Part shown: one piece after another, positions 38,554 to 47,165 of the stretch | How positions within the stretch are numbered: the stretch's first letter is position 1 | How the letters are laid out: each line of letters starts with the position of its first letter | DNA from: Evansella halocellulosilytica | GTDB lineage: Bacteria; Bacillota; Bacilli; Bacillales; Salisediminibacteriaceae | Assembly (NCBI RefSeq): GCF_002335745.1 | Contig: NZ_NIST01000001.1 | Coordinates: 3,906,354-3,970,353 of the forward strand | Length of the DNA: 64,000 bases | Direction: 5' to 3' | The notes under the pieces: model-generated | Told to the model about the DNA's origin: nothing | What the model saw: only the letters and a program-made list of their open reading frames with translations | Database searches by the model: none | Translations under genes and position numbers: made by a program

Positions 38554-39248
38554 CTGTCTTTCTCCTTAAATGACGAGTGAGCTTTTTCTTGAGAGTCTTT
38601 AACTTCTTTCAACTTATTATCTAACAAGCTATGAAACGATTCAGATGACTGATTTTCAGAACCTCGACGTTTTTGCATCCATGTAGATAATTTTTTTATC
38701 GGTTGTTCAAGACCTTCAGTTGGCTTATGCTCTTCAAGAATTTTTTCGATCTCATCTTCATCTTCAATTTCTTTTAATAACTGCACTGTTTCTCCAACGC
38801 CGACAACGAATAGCTTATCTCCAATTCTGACAAGCTGTATCGACCGGTTCGCCCCTAACCCTACTCCGCCTATACTTTCGATTGTTGAATGGCTCCGAAA
38901 TGATTTAGAGCGGTTATTTACAAATTTCAACAGACCGTAAATGAGGAATATGACAACACCAAGTGCCAAGAACATTTGCATAGATAACAAAAATAAGTTT
39001 TGTTCACCTATTCCGGCTACCTCACTAGATTCTTCATCCGAATCATACGTTGTTTCATCAGCTCGGTCCTCTACGTGTTCATCCTGATCAATTAATGAAT
39101 CTTCATGCTGCTCAACATTTTCAATTTCAAACATATCCCCAACTTTACCGTCACCTTCTCCGAACTGCTCAGCAAATGAGAAGGTAGGGATGGAAAAGGC
39201 AAAGCATATGACAAAAATAAATATCGTTCTTCCAATTGCTTTCAACAT
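38547..39248 (-). CDS. fliO: Flagellar export accessory protein FliO (FliZ)
   Basis: This 233-residue protein has an N-terminal signal peptide (about residues 5-26, ending FAEQ), an acidic periplasmic-side segment rich in Asp and Glu, one membrane helix near 80-105 and a cytosolic domain with IQLVRIGDKLFVVGVGETVQLL typical of FliO. In B. subtilis the gene is called fliZ. It aids FliP assembly. It lies between cheY and fliP, the usual place. Confidence 0.9.
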   Translation of the reverse strand: MLKAIGRTIFIFVICFAFSIPTFSFAEQFGEGDGKVGDMFEIENVEQHEDSLIDQDEHVEDRADETTYDSDEESSEVAGIGEQNLFLLSMQMFLALGVVIFLIYGLLKFVNNRSKSFRSHSTIESIGGVGLGANRSIQLVRIGDKLFVVGVGETVQLLKEIEDEDEIEKILEEHKPTEGLEQPIKKLSTWMQKRRGSENQSSESFHSLLDNKLKEVKDSQEKAHSSFKEKDRW

Positions 39249-39269
39249 TTACACTCCTCTGAAGCGATC

Positions 39270-39629
39270 TTATCCTAATGTTTTATTAATCGCTTCTAAC
39301 ACGCGATCGGCTTGGAAAGGCTTCACAATAAAGTCTTTTGCACCTGCTTGAATCGCATCGATAACCATTGCTTGTTGCCCCATTGCTGAACACATTATCA
39401 CTTTTGCATTAGGATCATGCTTTCGAATTTCTTTCAACGCCGTAATCCCATCCATTTCAGGCATTGTAATATCCATCGTAACTAAATCAGGTGACTGCTC
39501 TTTATACATCTCTACAGCTTGAGCTCCATCTCCCGCTTCCCCTACTACTTCAAAATCATTTTTCGTTAAAATATCTTTGATCATCATTCTCATGAATGCA
39601 GCATCATCAACAATAAGTACTTTTGTCAT
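39270..39629 (-). CDS. cheY: Chemotaxis response regulator CheY
   Basis: CheY-P binds the motor switch and in Bacillus promotes counter-clockwise rotation. The 119-residue single receiver has the acidic pocket DD at 8-9, the phospho-acceptor D53 in VTMDITMPEMDG, the switch residue region MCSAMGQQ and the Lys in FIVKPFQ. It sits next to the phosphatase gene fliY inside the flagellar cluster. Confidence 0.97.
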   Translation of the reverse strand: MTKVLIVDDAAFMRMMIKDILTKNDFEVVGEAGDGAQAVEMYKEQSPDLVTMDITMPEMDGITALKEIRKHDPNAKVIMCSAMGQQAMVIDAIQAGAKDFIVKPFQADRVLEAINKTLG

Positions 39630-39665
39630 TTTTCTAATTCCTCCTAGCTATACGTGTTAGTTCCA

Positions 39666-40868
39666 TTATCTTAATTTTTTTAAACGATCTTTCGGACTGA
39701 CGATGTCAGTTAATCGTACACCAAAGTTTTCATCAATAACGACGACTTCACCTTTTGCAATTAACCTTTGGTTCACTAATATATCAATCGGTTCACCTGC
39801 TAATTTGTCTAACTCAATAATTGACCCTTGGCTGAGCTCTAAAATATCTTTAATTGATCGCTTCGTTCTTCCTAGCTCTACCGTCACTTCTAGAGGGATA
39901 TCTAAAAGCATATCTAAATTTTTCACTTCAGAACCAGTTAATGATGGTGTATCAAAGTTTGAGAATTCAGCAGGTTGAACATTAGCTGACCGTTCAGACT
40001 GTTTCGGTCCAGATGATAAATGCTGAGGTTGATTTCTTTCTTGCAATTGCGAAGCACCACCTTGTTGAGCTAATCTATCTTCATTTGACTCGGATGAAAC
40101 TGCTTCTTGAGTTTGTTGTGAGTGTGGCGCTGTTTCCTTTTCATGACTGTCCAATGATTGGTTCTCTTGAACCCCTTCTTCAGGATTCATTAGTTGCTCT
40201 ACCATTGTTTTCGCAAAGTTTACAGTAACTAGTTGCATAATCTTTGAATCAATTAAACTGCCAACTTTTAAATCGAATGAAATTCGAATTAATATATCAT
40301 CATCTGGAATGTCTACACCGTCAGGATCTTCTTGTAAATTTAATGCGTCAATATCTGGTGGTGATATATCAACTCGTTTGTTGAAGATCGTTGACATCGA
40401 TGTAGAGGCAGAACCCATCATTTGGTTCATTGCTTCTTGAACAGCACTCAATTCCATTTCACCAAGCTCTTCATTTACATTTGATCCGTCATTTCCTAGC
40501 ATTAAATCTGCAATGACTGCAGCATCTCTGCTTTTAATTACGAGTAAGTTTTTCCCTTGAAACCCCTCTGTATATTGAACAGAGACAGCAACGTGTGGCT
40601 GTGGGAACTCTTTCTCCAATTCATCATGTTTTACAACTGATACTCTAGGTGTCGTAATATCTACCTTTTGATTAAGCAGAGTAGATAGTGCAGTTGCTGC
40701 GCTTCCAAATGAGATATTACCAATCTCACCTAAGGCATCCTGTTCAATTCCTGATAAATAATTTTCAACAATTAGATCTGAAGATGTTTCATTTCCCGCT
40801 GAATCGTCTTCATCCATCCCATTTAATAATGCATTAATCTCTTCTTGTGAGAGCATATCATCATTCAT
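39666..40868 (-). CDS. fliY: Flagellar switch protein and CheY-P phosphatase FliY
   Basis: FliY is the Bacillus FliN-type switch protein fused to a CheC-like phosphatase. The 400-residue product has an N-terminal CheY-binding segment (LSQEEINALL), two phosphatase motifs (EIGNISFGSAATALSTLL and AVQEAMNQMMGSASTSM), a Gln/Ser-rich linker of about 90 residues, and a C-terminal FliN domain (DIPLEVTVELGRTKRSI). The start is the ATG after GAGGAGGGG, overlapping the fliM stop by eight bases. Confidence 0.96.
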   Translation of the reverse strand: MNDDMLSQEEINALLNGMDEDDSAGNETSSDLIVENYLSGIEQDALGEIGNISFGSAATALSTLLNQKVDITTPRVSVVKHDELEKEFPQPHVAVSVQYTEGFQGKNLLVIKSRDAAVIADLMLGNDGSNVNEELGEMELSAVQEAMNQMMGSASTSMSTIFNKRVDISPPDIDALNLQEDPDGVDIPDDDILIRISFDLKVGSLIDSKIMQLVTVNFAKTMVEQLMNPEEGVQENQSLDSHEKETAPHSQQTQEAVSSESNEDRLAQQGGASQLQERNQPQHLSSGPKQSERSANVQPAEFSNFDTPSLTGSEVKNLDMLLDIPLEVTVELGRTKRSIKDILELSQGSIIELDKLAGEPIDILVNQRLIAKGEVVVIDENFGVRLTDIVSPKDRLKKLR

Positions 40869-41856
40869 CTTCGTTCCCCTCCTCATCAATGATGTCAGTG
40901 ATTTGAACTGCTGTGTTGGATTTCTTTTTCCCTGGCTGTGCTTTAAATTTCGAATGATCGCCAACCCTGACAAGTAATGGATCTTCGATTGATTGATCGA
41001 GTTCGATAATATCTCCTTCAGTTAAATGTAAAAACTCGTTGATAGAAATTTGTGAAGTACCTAACTCGACAACAACATCTAATGGTGCTTTTTTTAAGTT
41101 TGTTTCTAACGATTCAATTTCACCCGGTTGTCGCTCTTTTTTCTTTGTTTGCATCCATAAATGAACAGACAATTTAGGCAAGATTGATTCAATGACAACA
41201 TGAGGAATACATAAGTTTATCATACCGGACGTTTCGCCAATCGTCGTTGATAAAGAAATGACAACGACAGTTTCATTAGGAGATACGAGCTGTAAAAACT
41301 GAGGATTTACTTCTAAATCATCCATCACTGGATCAATTTCCTCAACTGATTCCCAAGATTCGCGGAACGTTTCAAGCGTCCGTTGAAATAATTGTGTCAT
41401 AATTTTCGTTTCAATTTCTGTTAAGTTCTCAACTTTATTTAATGCTTCTCCTTTGCCGCCTAGCATTCTGTCAAGCATCGCATAACCAACATTCGGATTA
41501 AATTCCATGACAAATCTTCCCTCAAGCGGATATGGCTCAAATACACTTAGTAATGTCATCTTTGGTATTGAGCGGATAAACTCGTCATATGGCAGTTGGT
41601 CAACAGAAGCAACATGTATTTGAACAAATGTTCTCAGTTGTGCTGAAAGCTGAGTTGTTAAAAGACGCGCAAAATTTTCATGTATTCTTGTTATGCTTCG
41701 AATTTGATCTTTTGAAAAGCGAAGTGCTCTTTTAAAATCGTAAACCTTTATTTTTCTTTCGCTTTCCTCTTTTTTTAATTCATCTGCATCCATTTCACCT
41801 GTAGATAATGCAGAAAGGAGGGCGTCAATTTCTCCTTGTGATAATACATCTGCCAA
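40861..41856 (-). CDS. fliM: Flagellar motor switch protein FliM
   Basis: FliM is the C-ring protein that binds CheY-P. The 331-residue protein starts MADVLSQGEIDALL, which is the CheY-P binding helix. It has the middle CheC-like domain and a C-terminal FliN-like domain (APLDVVVELGTSQISINEFL is the core). The length matches B. subtilis (332). The stop overlaps the start of fliY. Confidence 0.97.
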   Translation of the reverse strand: MADVLSQGEIDALLSALSTGEMDADELKKEESERKIKVYDFKRALRFSKDQIRSITRIHENFARLLTTQLSAQLRTFVQIHVASVDQLPYDEFIRSIPKMTLLSVFEPYPLEGRFVMEFNPNVGYAMLDRMLGGKGEALNKVENLTEIETKIMTQLFQRTLETFRESWESVEEIDPVMDDLEVNPQFLQLVSPNETVVVISLSTTIGETSGMINLCIPHVVIESILPKLSVHLWMQTKKKERQPGEIESLETNLKKAPLDVVVELGTSQISINEFLHLTEGDIIELDQSIEDPLLVRVGDHSKFKAQPGKKKSNTAVQITDIIDEEGNEDE

Positions 41857-41892
41857 AGAGCCTCACCTCTCTTTTTCGTTTCTAGCGTAATT

Positions 41893-42324
41893 TTATTGAA
41901 TCACTAAATCTTTCACATAAACTTTTTCAACATTTCCTTCTTGCATCACTTCATTGACTCTAGAACGAATCTGCTCTTCTAATCCGCGGATTCCTTCTGC
42001 ACCTTGAAGATCACCTTCTCTTAAGTCGGACAATTCTTGAATGATAATGTTTTTAACTTGGAAATCTCTTTTCGTAAACTCATCTTTTGCATTTCGGTTC
42101 TCAAGTTGTACAACAAACGTTGTGCGGACAATATTATTAGATAATAAGTTCGTAGTAATTTCTTCTGTTTCTGCAGAAACTTTCAACACTTCATCAATTG
42201 TCGGTTCCCCTTCTGCACTCGTTTGTTGAAAAAACTGAGTATACAATACAAGGGTTAAAACACCAATAAGCGTTAATGCAACGAGCATAATAAGCATGAT
42301 GTTAACTAATCGATTTTGAAACAA
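41893..42324 (-). CDS. fliL: Flagellar basal body-associated protein FliL
   Basis: FliL surrounds the stator and supports torque. The 143-residue protein has one N-terminal membrane helix (about residues 7-29) and an extracytoplasmic domain with RTTFVVQLENRNAKDEF and a C-terminal VEKVYVKDLVIQ. It starts three bases after swrD, as in B. subtilis. Confidence 0.95.
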   Translation of the reverse strand: MFQNRLVNIMLIMLVALTLIGVLTLVLYTQFFQQTSAEGEPTIDEVLKVSAETEEITTNLLSNNIVRTTFVVQLENRNAKDEFTKRDFQVKNIIIQELSDLREGDLQGAEGIRGLEEQIRSRVNEVMQEGNVEKVYVKDLVIQ

Positions 42325-42327
42325 TGT

Positions 42328-42558
42328 TTAACCCTCCTTTTCTTTAAGTACAGATGTATTCTGTACAGCTACTCCTGCAAGTCCTATTTTTTGATAAAAT
42401 GCTTTTACTTTTTCAACTACTTCTACTTCTGATTCCTTTACGACTATTTTCTTCCCATTTATCAAAGTCACTGTTGTATCAGGGAGTGATTGTATTTGCT
42501 CAATGAAAACAGCATTTAATGTGAATATTTGGTTATTTAGTCTAGTTAATTCCACCAT
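42328..42558 (-). CDS. swrD: SwrD / FlbD-family motility protein
   Basis: SwrD is a small protein that raises flagellar torque and swarming in B. subtilis, where its gene sits between flgE and fliL as here. The 76-residue product begins [27 protein letters not shown] and has [15 protein letters not shown], which is the FlbD family core. A possible hairpin lies upstream (42613-42639). Confidence 0.92.
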   Translation of the reverse strand: MVELTRLNNQIFTLNAVFIEQIQSLPDTTVTLINGKKIVVKESEVEVVEKVKAFYQKIGLAGVAVQNTSVLKEKEG

Positions 42559-42612
42559 TGTGTTTTTAACGGTGTTTTCTCAACACCTTTCCTCCTTTTA
42601 ATAAAATGGGGG

Positions 42613-42639
42613 GGCTTAGTGCGAACGCCACACTAAGCC
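42613..42639 (-). other. Perfect 9-bp hairpin between flgE and swrD
   Basis: GGCTTAGTG pairs with CACTAAGCC over a nine-base loop on the minus strand, followed by CCCCCC and then ATTTT. The missing U-run argues against an efficient terminator. Its position inside the fla/che operon suggests a processing point, 3' stabiliser or partial attenuator. Confidence 0.6.
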
Positions 42640-42649
42640 TGTTCCCTTC

Positions 42650-43891
42650 TTATCGTTTTAAGTTAACAAGTTCTTGGAGGATTTCATCTGATGTCGTAAT
42701 CATTCTTGTATTTGCTTGGAAACCGCGTTGTGCCACGATCATTTCAGCAAATTCTTCAGAGAGATCAACATTTGACATTTCAAGTGCTGCCCCTGTCAAC
42801 GTACCTCGTCCTCCGTCTCCAGCAAAACCAACTTGTGGAGCACCTGAGTTGTTTGACACTTCATACAAATTATTGCCTGCTTTTGACAGTCCACCTGGGT
42901 TATTAAAGTTTGCTAACGCAATTTGTCCAAGTATCCTCACTTCACCGTTAGAGAATACACCATTTATCTCGCCAGTCGCAGATATGTTATAGCTTTCAAG
43001 GGTGCCGTCCATATTTCCTGAAATGTGATAAACATCAGCTGTTGTATTTCGAGCAAACTGGGACATGTTTGATAGATTCATTTCAATCTCCAAGTCATCT
43101 GCATCATCCAAGTCTATACCATAAAGGCCATCTGTAATCGTAAGGTCCAGTGTGCCTCCTGCAACCACTTCACCAGAAGAGTTGAATTGTAATCCGCCTA
43201 CATCACCTATAGCGTCAAACCCTCCATCAGCATCAACAATTCCGACTGTCCATGCATTGCCTTCTTCTTTACGAAAACCTAACTCTAATTCATGAATTCT
43301 CCCTAGCGAATCGACAAATTCATAAGGAACTGTAATTTCTTCACCAGTCTCTGTATCTGCATTTAAGTTCCCTCTAAATTCAATAGAATCAGTTGCTTGT
43401 GGCGCCATCAATTCGCCTGCAGCAATTTCTAAGTTTCCAATTCCTGCAGCTTCATTAATATTTCCATCAGCATCAACACCGTAGCCTTGAACTCTTAAGC
43501 CGTCTGAATTGACCAAGTTTCCTTGCTCATCTAAATAAAAGTTACCTGCTCTCGTATAATAAGATTGTTCTCCATCATTCACGATAAAGAAGCCATCTCC
43601 CGAGATTCCCATATCGAGATCTCTTCCTGTCGTTTGTAAAGAACCTTGCGTATGGATTGCATCAATTGATGCTAAGCTGCTGCCTAGTCCGACTTGTTGA
43701 GGATTTGTTCCCCCACGATTATCTCCTGCTGTACTCGCACCGGATAATTGTTGACTTACTAAATCTTTAAAAGTTGTTCGACCTTTCTTATATCCGAATG
43801 TATTAACGTTAGCAATGTTATTACCAATCGTATCAAGCTTTGTTTGGAAGTTATTCATTCCACCGATACCAGAATACATAGAACGTAACAT
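42650..43891 (-). CDS. flgE: Flagellar hook protein FlgE
   Basis: FlgE polymerises into the hook. The 413-residue protein has the N-terminal rod/hook motif MYSGIGGMNNFQTKLDTIGNNIANVNT, a long variable central region (about residues 110-300), and the C-terminal helix GAALEMSNVDLSEEFAEMIV and QRGFQANTRMITTSDEIL. It is about 150 residues longer than the B. subtilis hook protein (264), the extra mass lying in the surface-exposed middle domain. The neighbours flgD and the TIGR02530-like gene support hook function. Confidence 0.96.
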   Translation of the reverse strand: MLRSMYSGIGGMNNFQTKLDTIGNNIANVNTFGYKKGRTTFKDLVSQQLSGASTAGDNRGGTNPQQVGLGSSLASIDAIHTQGSLQTTGRDLDMGISGDGFFIVNDGEQSYYTRAGNFYLDEQGNLVNSDGLRVQGYGVDADGNINEAAGIGNLEIAAGELMAPQATDSIEFRGNLNADTETGEEITVPYEFVDSLGRIHELELGFRKEEGNAWTVGIVDADGGFDAIGDVGGLQFNSSGEVVAGGTLDLTITDGLYGIDLDDADDLEIEMNLSNMSQFARNTTADVYHISGNMDGTLESYNISATGEINGVFSNGEVRILGQIALANFNNPGGLSKAGNNLYEVSNNSGAPQVGFAGDGGRGTLTGAALEMSNVDLSEEFAEMIVAQRGFQANTRMITTSDEILQELVNLKR

Positions 43892-43974
43892 GTGTTTGTG
43901 CCCCTTTCAGATCCGTTTAATTTCACTGCTTCAGTCATTCCACAGCTGCTAGCTTCCTTTCGGTCCAGCTAGTT

Positions 43975-44364
43975 TTAGCCATCAATTAAGATAGCTCCGT
44001 TAATATTTGTAAACACTTGTGTTTCAGCTTCTTCACGGTCCATAGCAGTAATGACCGTTTCGTTTTTCGCACTAACGATTAACGCCGCGCTATTCGTTAC
44101 CACTAGTGAGTCTACGACTCCTTTATCTTTCGCTGCCTTTACTTTATCGTGAATTTCTTCCCACGTTTCAGGTCGTATGTCAATTCCTCGATCTTGAAGT
44201 CTCTTTTCTGCATGCTTACTAATTTTTAAATCATTTTTGTGATCGAGTGATTCGTTTAAGAGCTTCTGGAAAGAGACGGATGGCTTCGATTGTTTATTTG
44301 TCGATTTTATCGCTGGCTTCGGTAACGGTTGCTGCAGGTGATGGGGCATGATTTTATGTCCCAT
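43975..44364 (-). CDS. TIGR02530-type flagellar operon protein
   Basis: This 129-residue protein matches, by recall, the small 'flagellar operon protein' family found between flgD and the hook gene in many Bacilli. Recognisable parts are SFQKLLNESL, ISKHAEKRLQDRGI and the C-terminal DSLVVTNSAALIVSAKN and VFTNINGAILID. The ATG of MGHKIM is preceded by GGAGGTG, so the seven-codon longer frame is not used. Its role is unknown; hook assembly is an inference from position. Confidence 0.8.
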   Translation of the reverse strand: MGHKIMPHHLQQPLPKPAIKSTNKQSKPSVSFQKLLNESLDHKNDLKISKHAEKRLQDRGIDIRPETWEEIHDKVKAAKDKGVVDSLVVTNSAALIVSAKNETVITAMDREEAETQVFTNINGAILIDG

Positions 44365-44383
44365 AATGTTCACCTCCATTTTC

Positions 44384-44848
44384 CTATTCAACTATGTTTG
44401 GTAATGAAACGGACCTTATATCATCCGTCGAAACAGTATGGTCATCATCTATAATTAATTCTGCTTTTCCTTCTTTGAAAACAACAGATGTAACGATACC
44501 CTCCAAAAGTTCAACCCTTTTATTACCGTTATCACTTTCAACTTCTTGTTCCCATTCGACACTTTTCCCAATGAGATCACTGTGGGTGATAAATTGATCA
44601 TTTTGCATTTGATCAACTAGCTTCGCCATAGACTCACTCATATTTGTCATTTGTTCAAGTGATGAAAATTGTGCCATTTGAGCAATAAACTCTTTATCTT
44701 CCATCGGATTTAATGGATCTTGATTTTGTAACTGTGTAATTAATATTTTTAAAAATGCATCTTTATCGAGGTCAGAGTTTCCATGCTCTTGCATTCTTTT
44801 TTGGTAGTCCTGTAAATACAAACTGTCAGTCATTTGAACCGGCATCAT
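44384..44848 (-). CDS. flgD: Flagellar hook assembly (capping) protein FlgD
   Basis: FlgD is the hook cap. The 154-residue protein has the conserved N-terminal region DKDAFLKILITQLQNQDPLNPMEDKEFIAQMAQFSSLEQM (in parts) and a short C-terminus. It is close to the B. subtilis length (140) and lacks the long Ig-like domains of enteric FlgD. It follows fliK by eight bases. Either of two adjacent ATGs may start it. Confidence 0.95.
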   Translation of the reverse strand: MMPVQMTDSLYLQDYQKRMQEHGNSDLDKDAFLKILITQLQNQDPLNPMEDKEFIAQMAQFSSLEQMTNMSESMAKLVDQMQNDQFITHSDLIGKSVEWEQEVESDNGNKRVELLEGIVTSVVFKEGKAELIIDDDHTVSTDDIRSVSLPNIVE

Positions 44849-44856
44849 TTATCACC

Positions 44857-46125
44857 CTATACTTCCATATTTATCGTTTCTTCTAAAAAGTCAGCAAAGC
44901 TCTCTTCCCCTTGCGCTTCTTCTTCATTCGTATCGTCTTTCAAAGTCTCTTCTTTGTTTGCTGACTCATCATTAGTCTGATCTTTTAATGAATGTTGCTG
45001 AGCAGTTTGCTGCTGAGACACTTCGATTTTATCAACTTGTATTTGTTGAGCTTGAAAAGCATTACGCAAGTGTTGTAACTGCCCTTCAATTAATTCTCTA
45101 GCTACAGCAGTTGTCGTCATCATTTTTGCAACGAGCACACCATTTATTTGTTGGATCGTAATATCAAGTCTCCCAAGGGATTCTGGGTGCAGCTTAATAT
45201 TTAGTTGCTGTACACCATTTCCTAAGTTTTGAAATTGACTCCGCGCTAAAATATTTTGAAACTGGCGTAAAAACTGCTGTTCAGATGGTCGATCAGCTTG
45301 TTGTTCCCCAGCGTGTACGATAAATTGCTGCAATCTTGACATATGACTGTTAGATAAGTCTACATTCATTGTCGGCAATACATTAGATAATGTTTTTGAA
45401 TCACGCTGTGTGGCATGCTGTTGATATACTTGTTCCGCTATTCGCTTTTCATTCATTTGTTGTGTTAGTCTTCGCGTCCATTCATCTGGCTGTAACGAAC
45501 GGTGCGGACCTGATTGTTCAGACTTCATAAATCGTTCGAGATCTTTTGCTAATGCTTCATTTAATTCTCGAACTGAACTAGAAGTTGATAGCTGTTGGAA
45601 GTTCGGGAATGCTTTACTTATCATTTGTTCAAATTGACGTATAGTCGGTTGGTCAATGTCCACGGCCTCATTTTTCTCTTGATAAGCGATTGCTATCATG
45701 AAGGCGATCAATTGTAATGGTTCATTCACAAACGACATTTCATCAACTAATTCCTCAAGAGGTGTCCCTTCTTCAAAAAGTGCTTTTACAGCTTCTTGAA
45801 TCTCGGTCGGAAAAACGTTGAGCAATCGTTTATTTTCGTCTAACTCCAACATCCCCATGTGTAAATAACCATCTTCATAAGGAATCTCTTCTAGCAATTC
45901 CTCAATCATCCTTAATAATTGTGCAACATCAAATGTCTCATCCTCTTCTAAAACATCGATATACGTTTGCAAGTCATATTCAGTCTCTTCACTGCCTAAT
46001 ACTTTTTGCAATGAAAGTAAAAACTTGCTATCTGCATCTGTTTTTCCTTCTTTCGACAGTTTCTGTTCTGTAAGTGATCCATTCATTTGCTGCAGGCTTG
46101 CCATCATTTGAACGATTGCATTCAT
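44857..46125 (-). CDS. fliK: Flagellar hook-length control protein FliK
   Basis: FliK measures hook length and triggers the FlhB switch. The 422-residue protein is Gln-rich with a variable N-terminal ruler region and the conserved C-terminal domain (LNIKLHPESLGRLDITIQQ then GVLVAKMMTTTAVARELIEGQ). The tail is acidic. Sequence outside the C-terminal domain is poorly conserved, so the assignment rests on that domain and the operon position. Confidence 0.93.
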   Translation of the reverse strand: MNAIVQMMASLQQMNGSLTEQKLSKEGKTDADSKFLLSLQKVLGSEETEYDLQTYIDVLEEDETFDVAQLLRMIEELLEEIPYEDGYLHMGMLELDENKRLLNVFPTEIQEAVKALFEEGTPLEELVDEMSFVNEPLQLIAFMIAIAYQEKNEAVDIDQPTIRQFEQMISKAFPNFQQLSTSSSVRELNEALAKDLERFMKSEQSGPHRSLQPDEWTRRLTQQMNEKRIAEQVYQQHATQRDSKTLSNVLPTMNVDLSNSHMSRLQQFIVHAGEQQADRPSEQQFLRQFQNILARSQFQNLGNGVQQLNIKLHPESLGRLDITIQQINGVLVAKMMTTTAVARELIEGQLQHLRNAFQAQQIQVDKIEVSQQQTAQQHSLKDQTNDESANKEETLKDDTNEEEAQGEESFADFLEETINMEV

Positions 46126-46155
46126 TTTCTCACCCCCTTTCAGCTAGCTTCATCG

Positions 46156-46713
46156 TTAATTAGATAACTGACTAACGATTTGTGCTGCTTCTTCTGCATC
46201 CATTCTGGCTAAAATTTGCGACCTTGAGTCTAAGCTCATTAACTGTAAATACATGACAGCTTCATCTTGTGACAACTCACTCATAATACTTGCAGCTTTC
46301 GAGGCTGTCATCCCTTCCAACGTCCGGACTACTTCCTGTAAGTCTGGTCTTTCTTCCTCTTGATCTTCCTCATTATTCTCATTCTCTATATAAGATTGAA
46401 TTTCTAATTCAAGTTGACTGATTTCCTCATCTTTCATTGCTAACTCATATTCCAATTGTTCAATTTGCGATAAATAGTTTTCATTCTCGTGTTCTAATTG
46501 AACGAGTCTTTCTTCCCTCGAACCATCACTCAATTCATCATCATTTTCATCAGAAATGAAAGGCAAAGCTGAAAAGGCACTTTTCACACTATCACTAACG
46601 TTAATCCCCATGTAGTAAAGTAAAACGACTGCTAAAACGACTGCAAAAATTGCTGGGATTAATACGACCATAAAGAACAATTGTAATTTACTTTGTTTTT
46701 GATTTTCGCTCAT
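46156..46713 (-). CDS. ylxF: YlxF/MotE-like membrane protein of the flagellar operon
   Basis: This 185-residue protein has one N-terminal membrane helix (about residues 10-32), a long acidic coiled coil (Glu/Gln-rich, about 60-120) and a C-terminal MgtE-N-like domain with LEGMTASKAASIMSELSQDEAVMYLQ. The same architecture defines YlxF of B. subtilis and MotE of other bacteria, which chaperones MotC in some species. No MotC-type partner is in this window. It lies between fliJ and fliK. Confidence 0.88.
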   Translation of the reverse strand: MSENQKQSKLQLFFMVVLIPAIFAVVLAVVLLYYMGINVSDSVKSAFSALPFISDENDDELSDGSREERLVQLEHENENYLSQIEQLEYELAMKDEEISQLELEIQSYIENENNEEDQEEERPDLQEVVRTLEGMTASKAASIMSELSQDEAVMYLQLMSLDSRSQILARMDAEEAAQIVSQLSN

Positions 46714-46727
46714 ATGTTCACCTTATT

Positions 46728-47165
46728 TCATCGCTTCAAAAACTGTTGAACAGAAATTTCATCTAGAAATTTGTTCTCTTTTACTTTTTCTGCCTCAATA
46801 TACTGCTCGTATTTACGTGATTTCATTTTTTCATATTTTTTTACGTCAATCGATTTAAACATTAAAAACTGTTCTTGATCATTCATTCGATTTCTTGCTT
46901 TTTGAGTCTCATACTGCAATTTATCTATTTCACGTTTCAGGTGGGATATCGTCTGCTGAGTTTGCTGAATCGCTAATATCGATGTACCTGTTTGTATTTT
47001 GTCATTATAGTAATCTTCTAGTTCTTCCTTCTCTTTCATGTAGTGATACAGTTTTGTTGCGACATCTTCGAATTGTTTCATCGCCTCTGTATACTTGGAT
47101 TCAGCTTCTGACTTTTCGTGCTCTTTTACTTCTAATACTTTTTCAAGCGTGAATTGAAAACTCAA
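46728..47165 (-). CDS. fliJ: Flagellar export protein FliJ
   Basis: FliJ is the coiled-coil stalk of the export ATPase. The 145-residue protein is almost entirely helical and charged, starts SFQFTLEKVLEVKEHEKSEAE (family-typical) and has no membrane segment. It overlaps the fliI stop by four bases and matches the length of B. subtilis FliJ (147). Confidence 0.92.
   Translation of the reverse strand: MSFQFTLEKVLEVKEHEKSEAESKYTEAMKQFEDVATKLYHYMKEKEELEDYYNDKIQTGTSILAIQQTQQTISHLKREIDKLQYETQKARNRMNDQEQFLMFKSIDVKKYEKMKSRKYEQYIEAEKVKENKFLDEISVQQFLKR

Noticed and set aside
39666-40973. Longer fliY reading into fliM
   Set aside because: The additional 35 residues are fliM sequence in another frame; the ATG at 40868 has an excellent ribosome binding site and matches FliY N-termini.
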